Positions 1-5,407 of a stretch of DNA of 9,095 nucleotides are shown here, piece after piece. Every line of letters begins with the position of its first letter. Positions within the stretch are counted from its first letter, which is position 1. The translations under genes and the position numbers were made by a program. The DNA is from Nitrososphaeraceae archaeon (lineage in GTDB: Archaea > Thermoproteota > Nitrososphaeria > Nitrososphaerales > Nitrososphaeraceae), in the NCBI GenBank assembly GCA_029240395.1, contig JAREAJ010000030.1, forward strand, positions 1 to 9,095, read 5' to 3'. The notes beneath the pieces are model-generated. The model was not told the origin of the DNA. It made no database searches and saw only the letters and a program-made list of their open reading frames with translations.

Positions 1-332
1 ATTTCTAGATTGACTTTATCACCAACCTTTAATTGCATATCTTCATATTCTCTCATACTCATTTTAATTGTTGGAGAATCCCCTGATGCCGTCCGGCCTG
101 AACCATGTCCACCGAACATGTTTGACATTGCCTTAGGTAAGTTTTTCATTAAGTCCTCGGGTGAGGTGAAAGCTCCGACACCAACGCCAAAAGGACTCTG
201 TGGAAAGGTCTTACCAGGGCCTCTTCCTGCTGTCTGCGCGTTGGATGTACCTGAGTCGGTTAACGAAACATACACATATGGGCTTCCATCCTGAGAAGCT
301 TCGATCTTCGAGATTACATAGTCTTTTTTCAT
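1..332 (-). CDS. Conserved-looking archaeal protein of unknown function (C-terminus beyond left edge)
   Basis: This gene starts with ATG (complement of 330-332) and stays open for 110 codons to the left edge, so its C-terminal part is missing. I do not recognise a named family. The N-terminus (residues 1-28, beginning MKKDYVISKIEAS) looks like a small beta-rich unit. A Gly/Pro/Ser-rich, probably flexible stretch follows (about 28-86, containing GRGPGK and FGVGVGAF). The last visible part (about 88-110, with MREYEDMQLKVGDKVNLE) resembles the edge of a small beta-barrel. There is no signal peptide or membrane helix in the visible part, so it is probably cytoplasmic. No Shine-Dalgarno motif precedes the ATG, but a TATA-like box at 361-366 lies about 26 bases before a transcription start near 338, giving an almost leaderless mRNA. 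The reading frame is convincing from its length and sensible composition; the function is unknown. Confidence 0.75.
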   Translation of the reverse strand, partial: MKKDYVISKIEASQDGSPYVYVSLTDSGTSNAQTAGRGPGKTFPQSPFGVGVGAFTSPEDLMKNLPKAMSNMFGGHGSGRTASGDSPTIKMSMREYEDMQLKVGDKVNLE

Positions 333-360
333 CGTTATTTGGACATTTAGAAAGAAGAAC

Positions 361-366
361 TTATAA
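361..366 (-). promoter_or_regulatory. TATA-like box for the minus-strand gene at the left edge
   Basis: On the minus strand the region reads GATTATAAGTT. The TTATAA core is centred about 31 bases upstream of the ATG at 332. With the usual archaeal TATA-to-start distance of about 26 bases, transcription would begin near 338, leaving a leader of only a few bases. This agrees with the absence of a ribosome binding site. It was identified by eye. Confidence 0.4.
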
Positions 367-430
367 TCTTTCAGAGTTAGGACCTTATACCTGCGCTCGC
401 ATCTAGGTATTTAGTCGATTAGTTACTGTG

Positions 431-517
431 TCAAGAAGCGTCGACGAGAAAAGCTGGAATGATTTCTTAAGACGACTTCGGGATTAAAATACCGTTACTT
501 ACAGCAGCGCTTCTTGA
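431..517. repeat. 10-bp perfect inverted repeat enclosing 67 bases in a gene-free spacer
   Basis: TCAAGAAGCG at 431-440 is the exact reverse complement of CGCTTCTTGA at 508-517. A further short pairing lies inside (AGAAA at 447-451 with TTTCT at 463-467). GCTG at 453-456 can also pair with CAGC at 502-505. No convincing open reading frame occupies the 333-590 spacer. The arrangement could be a structured RNA, a folded 3' region, or chance. I could not match it to 7S RNA, RNase P RNA or a box C/D RNA; no clear C and D boxes are present. Confidence 0.35.
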
Positions 518-560
518 ATACCAAAACAACATCTTCAGTATAATTGAGTCCTTCTTAAGA

Positions 561-568
561 TTTTTATC
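561..568 (+). promoter_or_regulatory. TATA-like box for the zinc-finger gene
   Basis: TTTTTATC lies about 26 bases upstream of the ATG at 591, which would place the transcription start on or next to the start codon. This predicts a leaderless mRNA and supports the small gene being expressed. It was assigned by spacing and base composition only. Confidence 0.4.
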
Positions 569-590
569 CAATAGAGCTTCATAATCTTGT

Positions 591-716
591 ATGGAAAAAA
601 CAAACGGAGATGAACATCTTCATCACCCAATGTGCGAGGTTTGTCAAAAAGAGTTTAGTGATACGCACGAGCTTAGCGTCCACATAAATGAGGCTCATCG
701 CAACGAAGGCAACTAA
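591..716 (+). CDS. 41-residue single C2H2 zinc-finger protein
   Basis: A complete small gene runs from ATG at 591 to TAA at 714-716. Residues 15-36 form a classical C2H2 finger: C15-x2-C18-x12-H31-x4-H36, with F22 and L28 at the usual hydrophobic core positions. His residues at 9, 11 and 12 sit just before the finger. The protein is almost nothing but the finger plus short polar tails. Archaeal single-finger proteins of this size are known and are usually thought to bind nucleic acid or a protein partner; which applies here cannot be told from the sequence. A TATA-like box 26 bases upstream and the lack of a Shine-Dalgarno motif point to a leaderless transcript. The gene stands alone, ahead of a decayed hflX copy. 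The exact metal-ligand spacing makes chance unlikely. Confidence 0.8.
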   Translation: MEKTNGDEHLHHPMCEVCQKEFSDTHELSVHINEAHRNEGN

Positions 717-790
717 TCCCCACGGAAAAAACGGTTACTCTCAAGAGTCCCACTATTATTCCCCAAAGGCACATAAATGAACATGTACGA

Positions 791-1214
791 GTGAATCAAG
801 AGTATTGGTCTGGGTACCCCTTGGAGAATCTAACTAAAGTAATCCTCGTAGCATATCCAGACAGGTTTAGACTGGAAGAAGCAAAGAGCTCAGTAGAGTC
901 GTTACCGAACGAAATCGTTAAAGTTTTTACCCAGAAATACCTGGATCGTGCCGAATTTGAATGGGTTCCGGTAAGGCAGAGCAATAAAGAACTTTGTGAA
1001 GGAATATCCTGCTGACGAGATCCAACAAATAGTCGTTGATGAACATTTGACGACAAAATAGATACACAATTTGAAGAAGCTAACAGAATTACAAGTAATA
1101 GATAGGGAAAGGCTAATTTTGAATATATTTTCTTCAAGAGGAGCTACAGCCGAATCAAAACTCCAGATTCAACTCGCAGAAATAAAGTATCAGTTAGAGA
1201 AACTTCAAAGATAA
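791..1214 (+). pseudogene. hflX: Decayed hflX fragment (ribosome-associated GTPase, N-terminal domain only)
   Basis: Read across frames, this stretch spells the HflX N-terminal domain: a start region with NLTKVILVAYPDRFRLEEAK and EIVKVFTQKYLDRAEF, then the glycine-rich GSGKAEQ (family usage GxGKxEE), then NFVKEYPADEI and VVDEHLTTK, and finally VIDRERLILNIFSSR and SKLQIQLAEIKY. Intact HflX has V-[IL]-DRT-x-LIL-DIF and LQVELAQLxY at these places. The first frame (GTG at 791) breaks near 960, where one base appears missing. A second one-base loss lies near 985 (before the ATAAAG that gives IKNF). A CAG-to-TAG change gives an in-frame stop at 1059-1061. The frame then ends with TAA at 1212-1214. 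The G1-G4 GTPase motifs that should follow are absent, so the remnant cannot act as a GTPase. It may be a degraded duplicate or the leftover of a rearrangement next to the element at 1413-2507. Identification rests on motif memory; the broken state is seen directly. Confidence 0.75.
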
Positions 1215-1412
1215 ATTCCGGTAGTGAAAGGCCAGGAAAAGGATACGATAAGACTTGCCCGTTTGTTCCATTACCGAAAGGGCCGGATTATTGATCTTTT
1301 CAATTTCTACCCTTGCATCCCTAACCATACTAGGTTTGGCGGGACCATTCATCACTCCGACAGTGGTCGTCATTGATATGTTGAATTAGTTCCCCTAGGG
1401 AGACACTCAAAC
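1215..1412 (+). other. Gene-poor stretch with a possible membrane-segment remnant
   Basis: No convincing intact gene is seen between the hflX remnant and the first 12-bp repeat. One plus frame is open from 1255 (TTG) to the TAG at 1387-1389. It encodes 44 residues with a hydrophobic run (GLLIFSISTLASLTILGLAG) that could be a single transmembrane helix. It has no ATG, no ribosome binding site and no clear TATA box, so it may be a broken gene end or chance. The hflX G domain is not found in any frame here. Confidence 0.3.
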
Positions 1413-1424
1413 GGGCCGGGTCGG
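1413..1424 (+). repeat. Left copy of 12-bp direct repeat (possible attachment-site remnant)
   Basis: GGGCCGGGTCGG is identical and in the same orientation as 2496-2507 inside the tRNA-Val gene. Flanking bases do not match on either side, so the identity is exactly 12 bp. No tRNA-like fold surrounds this copy, as expected for the distal att site of a tRNA-integrated element. Confidence 0.45.
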
Positions 1425-1499
1425 GTGAAGAACAGAATGGACGATAATATTAGGCCCAAAGATTATTCACCGTGATACAAGGTTCATTGTTATGTTATC

Positions 1500-2069
1500 T
1501 CAAGAAAAAATCCGTCTCCACAAACTTATGGTTGGTATGTGTTCCCAAAATCCCCTATTTTCCCAAACTTCTTGGCGATGTCTAGCAACCCAGGAAGCAC
1601 GGTCGGGTGTGAGGATAATAACACGATCAACTGTCGCCATACGTTCTACATCTGCAAATCTATTTTCCAGATAAGTAAGTGTTTGGAGGATTGAGTCTCT
1701 ATAATATTTTAAAACCTTTCTATCTTTAATCTCTTTTTCAGTTGCTAAAAAGGTAAAGTAACGTATCGGATATGAAACATTCTCTATAATTAGTAGATAT
1801 CTAGTTAACCAATCATTCTTATCATCAGTGGAGCCTCCCTCCGGGAATAAATCCTTTTCTATGAAAGTGTTACATTTATCATGTGCGACGTTGATCATAT
1901 CCCGACTCTCTCTGGCAATCTTAATCTGCTCTGATTTCCTGCCACGACTATAAGTTACAACCAGAGTGAGAGTTGGAATAATTATGGCGATACAGAAGGC
2001 CAAGATTGCTAGGAAATCCCCTAACTCAAGGCCAAATATTGTTTGTCCGCCAGCGACATCTGAACCCAT
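1500..2069 (-). CDS. Unknown protein with one N-terminal transmembrane helix (possible element cargo)
   Basis: This is a 189-residue open frame starting with ATG (complement of 2067-2069). Residues 1-18 are short and mildly acidic. Residues 19-40 (from FLAILAFCIAIII) form one hydrophobic helix. A basic SRGRK motif at 41-45 follows, predicting an N-out, C-in anchor by the positive-inside rule. The remaining roughly 145 residues are charged, mostly helical-looking and rich in aromatic residues (RYLLIIENVSYPIRYFTFL, then KVLKYYRDSILQTLTYLENRF), ending in WRRIFS. I recognise no catalytic motif and no named family. It lies alone on the minus strand, 82 bases downstream of the integrase fragment, inside the candidate element, so it may be cargo of that element. 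A weak TATA-like TATTAGTAT lies about 26 bases upstream of the start (2093-2101), and no ribosome binding site is seen, which would suit a leaderless message. The frame is probably real because of its clear membrane-anchor layout; the function is unknown. Confidence 0.6.
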   Translation of the reverse strand: MGSDVAGGQTIFGLELGDFLAILAFCIAIIIPTLTLVVTYSRGRKSEQIKIARESRDMINVAHDKCNTFIEKDLFPEGGSTDDKNDWLTRYLLIIENVSYPIRYFTFLATEKEIKDRKVLKYYRDSILQTLTYLENRFADVERMATVDRVIILTPDRASWVARHRQEVWENRGFWEHIPTISLWRRIFS

Positions 2070-2151
2070 TGTTTCTAAAACAACCGAACGGCATACTAAT
2101 AGAGCATATTACGGAATGTAAGGGAGAATACATAAAGAACAAAATGACAAT

Positions 2152-2358
2152 TCAATTGCCGAATAAAGAGAAAGACAGGAAGTCCATAAAGGAATTTTGC
2201 GCCCATAATGGATCCTGTCTTGCTCGCTTTAGGAAAATCTTGGCCTGCTCTTCTAATTTATCGGTTCCAAGATCTAGAAAGTCCAAGAATACTTTTAATC
2301 GTCTTGGGTATTGTCTTTTGGTTTCGGCTGATTTTAGAGCATAATTAAATACGGTCAT
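2152..2358 (-). pseudogene. Truncated tyrosine recombinase/integrase: N-terminal core-binding domain fragment
   Basis: The 68-residue frame begins MTVFNYALKSAETKRQYPRR and continues KVFLDFLDL, EEQAKIFLKRARQDPLWAQ and NSFMDFLSF. This pattern (TKRxYxxRLxxFLDFL, an EEQA helix, and DPxWAQ before a helix opening FMxFL) is what I recall from the SAM-like core-binding domain of thaumarchaeal XerC/D-type integrases, which bind the DNA arms of attachment sites. Homologues would continue with a second core-binding helix pair and a catalytic domain carrying R-K-HxxR-Y. Here the frame derails after FLSF, stops at 2152-2154, and no catalytic domain is found in any frame. Upstream, the same frame stays open from the ATG at 2358 back to a stop near 2425, including six Gln codons in a row (2377-2394), so the original start may have been further upstream and is now lost. 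It lies 136 bases from the tRNA-Val 3' end, as an integrase gene next to its att site would. It is almost surely non-functional as a recombinase. Confidence 0.65.
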
Positions 2359-2494
2359 TGGATTGCTTTCACTCCTTTGTTGCTGTTGTTGTTGTAGTTC
2401 TTCCTGTTTATAATTAATTATCGTTCACAATCATCAATCTTCATTTCCTATCATTTACGTAGGTCTGGGCCTTAATAAAGTGTCGAGTTTGGCA

Positions 2495-2569
2495 TGGGCC
2501 GGGTCGGATTCGAACCAACGACCCCCGCCATGTCAAGGCGGTATCTTAACCAAGCTAGACCACCGGCCC
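2495..2569 (-). tRNA. tRNA-Val (anticodon GAC)
   Basis: The minus strand folds into a complete cloverleaf of 75 nt. The acceptor stem is GGGCCGG/CCGGCCC with discriminator A at 2495. The D arm is GTCT/AGAT. The anticodon stem is CCGCC/GGCGG around the loop TTGACAT, so the anticodon is GAC (complement of 2532-2534), reading GUC/GUU valine codons. The variable loop is five bases, and the T arm is GTTGG/CCGAC with a TTCGAAT loop. CCA is not encoded, so it must be added by a CCA-adding enzyme. No intron is present. A strong TATA-like box lies at 2601-2613. Its 3' end doubles as one copy of the 12-bp direct repeat, so the gene is the probable integration target of the element to its left, which regenerates an intact tRNA. 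Confidence 0.96.
2496..2507 (+). repeat. Right copy of 12-bp direct repeat inside tRNA-Val
   Basis: GGGCCGGGTCGG on the plus strand equals the 3' strands of the tRNA acceptor stem (7 nt) and T stem (5 nt). It matches 1413-1424 exactly and in the same orientation, as direct repeats flanking a tRNA-integrated element do. Confidence 0.45.
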
Positions 2570-2600
2570 CCAGGAAGAGATTCCTTCTCCTACGGTAAGC

Positions 2601-2613
2601 TATAATATAATAT
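2601..2613 (-). promoter_or_regulatory. TATA box for tRNA-Val
   Basis: The alternating A/T run (TATAATATAATAT on the plus strand) is centred about 38 bases upstream of the tRNA 5' end at 2569. Transcription would start near 2581 and leave a short 5' leader for RNase P to remove. It is one of the clearest TATA-like elements in the window. Confidence 0.55.
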
Positions 2614-2723
2614 TCCAACCCCACGTCTCGCATTTAAAAGTCTTTCATCAAACCATGAGGTCCTAAATTATCCAGGTCAGAAATTAGAATATTCTTCAAC
2701 TGTAATATATATAATATATCTAA

Positions 2724-2738
2724 CTTTAAGATTTAAAG
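2724..2738 (+). promoter_or_regulatory. Palindromic A/T-rich promoter element before the phosphodiesterase-like gene
   Basis: CTTTAA-GAT-TTAAAG is a perfect 6-bp inverted repeat with a 3-bp spacer. It is centred about 24 bases before the TTG start at 2755, which is where a TATA box for a leaderless transcript should lie. A second A/T run (2705-2719) is slightly further upstream. The symmetry could reflect a bound dimeric regulator overlapping the TATA box, or simply an A/T-rich core promoter. Confidence 0.4.
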
Positions 2739-2754
2739 CAGGCAGAACAGAGAC

Positions 2755-5235
2755 TTGGGTTTCAAATCCAATAGAACAGAAAAAATATACTGCATCTTTC
2801 ATCAAACTGAACCTTGCGATTGTCAAGCCCACGTTTCTGCCAATGCTTGTCGACATTCTAAATCGTTTAGTCTCTTTTATAACGATCTTGCGCGTTGGCT
2901 ATTTATCACGTTAGCATTTACTGGTATTTTGTCAACAGGCTGGTTCGGTATACCACTAGTCCCCAATTATTTTCTGCGGAACGAGATTGATATTCTCGCC
3001 TCTATCTTCACTTTGTTCAGCGCATTAGGTACGATTTGGGGAGTCATGGCTTACCGTGAATTTACCCTCTCTGCGAGGTTGATAAATAGCGCGAGAGATT
3101 TGGCTCGGAAACTTGATCCAATGATAGGAGACTACCAGTATCGGTCGTACAATCCAGAAACGAAGGATTATGAAATAGGATATGTTCCAATGGGTCCTAT
3201 TGATTTCTGGGATAGAGAAACTCAGGTGCCGGATTGGCTTGATAAGGGGAGATATTGGCATATTCTGCTTGGACTTCAGACTTCTAATAGGGAAATCGTA
3301 TTGCAAGTTATACAGGATCGCGATTTGCCATTCCTACAGGATCCTCGAAATGTTGCGCTTACCTCTAAGGAAGTCCCACCTTCACAACCCTCATACGAAA
3401 ATAGGCTTAAGAAAAAAAAGTATCGCTATAGGGTAAAAATACCTCAGTGGCTAGTTATGAATACAGACCTTGCTCGCGTTGAAAAGCAAAAAGACAATTG
3501 GAACATAAACGATTCGGAATTGGGCTCGTTTTTGACACAACTTAATATGACACTAGCCAGGGCGTCCGAGGAGGTAGTTGAGAGAGAAAAACCTCGGATA
3601 AAATATCCCATGAAAATTTCTGCATTAGGGATATATTTAAACAAAAGCCTTCCTATTAGACTAGTATACAGACAGGTCATAAGACATTTTCCGGGGGGTA
3701 AAAAGCGGACCATTGAAAACACCAATGAGAATTTAGCTAATATTGCCGATAACAGACTGGGTGATTCTATAGTTGATATAGCTCTCGATAAAGGGGTACC
3801 ACCAGAAAGGTTGGACAAGTTTCGCATCCTCATCTTATTCATTAAAAATGAATATAACAAACAGGGAATAGGTGAGGGCTCTGCCAAGTATCATAATTTT
3901 CATCACAGTTTAGAGGTTACCTATCTTAGCTTACAGATGTTGCCAAAAGAATTCCGTGGGCAGATTTTTGGATGGAGAGACTATGAGCTCCTTCTAGTAG
4001 CAGGTCTGTTACATGACTATGACCCTAGTGAGGCTCATCTGGGCTCATTACGGCAGAATAAAAACGATGGTGGTACTCCAGTGCAACCCAGGGGGCCCAG
4101 AGTTTACCGAACGATTGAGGTATTGAGTAGGACAAGAATACTCGACGCGTACTTTACAATGAGTCCAGTAGAATTTGAAAACTACTTTAGAGAGTATAAG
4201 TCTAACTTGCTTCTTCCCATAGAACTTTCAACAACCCATCCGGAGTATGTCAAAGTGGATTGGAAGCCCACCGAAAGCATGGTTGTCGAGGCATTGATAT
4301 GGAGGACTGATTTTCCGTTTTTTAAGCAAAATGAAGCCCAGGCTAAGTTTGATCGACATGTTTCTGACCTTGAAAGAAAAGGATACAGTCCTGCCAAAGT
4401 AAGAGCACTAGGAGAAGTGCTTTGGCTTGCAGACCTGTCAGTGACCTATATGGGTTCAGACCCGTTAAGAGCTTGGGATAGGGTGAGCAAACTTTATGAT
4501 GAATTGTATCTCCCAAGATTTGAAGCAGTATCAAGAACCGATGCATTCTTCTCGGATTTTGCAGACAATGAAACATTCAAGGAACTAATAGGAATGCGAA
4601 ATTTCCCCGAAATCTTTAGACAAAGGTGGAATTTGGTATACCAGTTTTTTCACGAGGGAAACCCTTCTACACAATTAAACAGAACAATAAGCAGCGCAAG
4701 AAGGCTCTATCTAAAGGTCAATTTGGAAGTCGAGATGCGAAATTGTGAAATGCTGTACAAGATGGCATCTAATCACTGGTCTGAGTATTTTATCGGCATA
4801 GGAAAAGACCAGAATGAGGTACTACGTGCAAAATCAACGTTTGCCACCTTGGAGCCCCAGAATGCATCTTCGTTCTGGGGAGATACCATGAAACTCATCC
4901 CTCGAGTTCTTGATAGATCGATAGATAATTTTTTTATCGTTCTTGCTGCGAGGAATACTTCTTCTAACACTTTGAACTCTTTAAGTGCACTCTTGCCTAC
5001 TCTGAAAACAAAGCTAGCGAATGAAAGAGGAACAGTCCAGATTCTTACAGATCTACATGCCGAAAGTGCATTGTTTGAAGAGCTAATGTGGGTGATAACA
5101 AGTACATCATTTCAACTTAGCCATGGGGAAAAAGTATACTTCCCAACGGACTGGAATGGCGGGTCCTTTCAGGAAATAGATAACTTAAAGGTACTCGCAC
5201 TCCGCAGTAAAAGTAGCAGTGAAAGTGCACAATAA
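2755..5235 (+). CDS. Membrane-anchored HD-superfamily protein resembling class I cyclic-nucleotide phosphodiesterases
   Basis: This is an 826-residue protein read from TTG at 2755. A stop at 2734-2736 lies just upstream in frame and the next ATG is codon 98, so TTG is the only reasonable start. Residues 13-34 are Cys/His-rich (C13, H16, C21, C23, H26, C32, H34) and could bind a metal. Two hydrophobic segments (about 47-68 and 78-98) anchor the protein, with both ends likely cytoplasmic. Residues 100-330 are unassigned. At 379-384 YHNFHH matches the class I PDE motif YHNxxH (H380 as the general acid, H384 as metal ligand). LLHDYDP at 418-424 matches the HDxDHP metal motif (H420, D421), though its second His is Pro here. 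TDF at 518-520 recalls the ATDM motif, and LWLADLS at 556-562 supplies the last metal-ligand Asp (D560, as in HCADLSN). Class I PDEs hydrolyse cAMP or cGMP; the substrate here is unknown. The 640-826 tail is unrecognised. The gene converges on the AbrB-PhoU gene. The HD fold is well supported; the cyclic-nucleotide role is inference. Confidence 0.75.
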   Translation: MGFKSNRTEKIYCIFHQTEPCDCQAHVSANACRHSKSFSLFYNDLARWLFITLAFTGILSTGWFGIPLVPNYFLRNEIDILASIFTLFSALGTIWGVMAYREFTLSARLINSARDLARKLDPMIGDYQYRSYNPETKDYEIGYVPMGPIDFWDRETQVPDWLDKGRYWHILLGLQTSNREIVLQVIQDRDLPFLQDPRNVALTSKEVPPSQPSYENRLKKKKYRYRVKIPQWLVMNTDLARVEKQKDNWNINDSELGSFLTQLNMTLARASEEVVEREKPRIKYPMKISALGIYLNKSLPIRLVYRQVIRHFPGGKKRTIENTNENLANIADNRLGDSIVDIALDKGVPPERLDKFRILILFIKNEYNKQGIGEGSAKYHNFHHSLEVTYLSLQMLPKEFRGQIFGWRDYELLLVAGLLHDYDPSEAHLGSLRQNKNDGGTPVQPRGPRVYRTIEVLSRTRILDAYFTMSPVEFENYFREYKSNLLLPIELSTTHPEYVKVDWKPTESMVVEALIWRTDFPFFKQNEAQAKFDRHVSDLERKGYSPAKVRALGEVLWLADLSVTYMGSDPLRAWDRVSKLYDELYLPRFEAVSRTDAFFSDFADNETFKELIGMRNFPEIFRQRWNLVYQFFHEGNPSTQLNRTISSARRLYLKVNLEVEMRNCEMLYKMASNHWSEYFIGIGKDQNEVLRAKSTFATLEPQNASSFWGDTMKLIPRVLDRSIDNFFIVLAARNTSSNTLNSLSALLPTLKTKLANERGTVQILTDLHAESALFEELMWVITSTSFQLSHGEKVYFPTDWNGGSFQEIDNLKVLALRSKSSSESAQ

Positions 5236-5407
5236 TTATTGAAAATTTTATAGCCTGTCGTGCGGACGTGCCAGAAAATGTGTAGCATGAATATATGAGG
5301 GCAGCCAATCAAGCAAAGCCTGTTATTGTTCCAGTAGGACCTCAAGTATTGAAGATAGCGAACTCCCGTCACGACTGACGAGTTATAAACTTGATAATAG
5401 TGTTAAA
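5236..5407. other. Convergent spacer between the phosphodiesterase-like and AbrB-PhoU genes
   Basis: A 172-bp spacer lies between two stop codons facing each other. It holds an A/T patch (5240-5251) that could end or start transcripts, a small hairpin (CGTCA at 5367-5371, CGAC loop, TGACG at 5376-5380) and a 27-codon open frame at 5295-5378. No strong poly-T terminator is seen on either strand. Confidence 0.4.

Larger units (their letters stand above)
1413..2507. mobile_element. Candidate remnant of an integrated element targeted to the tRNA-Val 3' end
   Basis: The stretch is bounded by two direct 12-bp copies of GGGCCGGGTCGG. The right copy is part of the minus-strand tRNA-Val gene and covers exactly the 3' strands of its acceptor and T stems. 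The left copy has no tRNA around it. Between them lie, both on the minus strand, the N-terminal fragment of a tyrosine recombinase, next to the tRNA and reading away from it, and a small membrane protein. Tyrosine integrases commonly use tRNA 3' ends as attachment sites and leave such a direct repeat at the far end. At about 1.1 kb and without a catalytic domain the element would be a deletion remnant, not autonomous. The repeat is short and could be coincidental; the coincidence with a tRNA and an integrase fragment is what makes the case. Confidence 0.45.

Noticed and set aside
10..294. Plus-strand 94-codon frame at the left edge
   Set aside because: The minus strand has a continuous frame with an ATG and matching promoter across the same bases; the plus frame is Pro/Cys-rich and looks like its shadow.
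796..1137. Minus-strand 113-codon frame with a hydrophobic N-terminus
   Set aside because: It is antisense to the HflX similarity, which spans several plus frames with family motifs; the hydrophobic start is a by-product of that.
2006..2344. Plus-strand 112-codon open frame opposite the integrase fragment and membrane-protein start
   Set aside because: It is antisense to two better frames, has no recognisable motif, and its right half is the mirror of the integrase domain.
2377..2394. CAA/CAG repeat considered as a CRISPR-like or satellite repeat
   Set aside because: It is a short glutamine codon run in the integrase frame; no spacers or repeated units beyond it. No CRISPR array is present in the window.
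3444..3887. Minus-strand 147-codon frame
   Set aside because: It lies wholly inside the phosphodiesterase-like gene on the other strand and shows no motif.
5367..5380. CGTCA/TGACG hairpin considered as a transcription terminator
   Set aside because: The stem is only five base pairs and no T-run follows on either strand, so it is not supported as a terminator.
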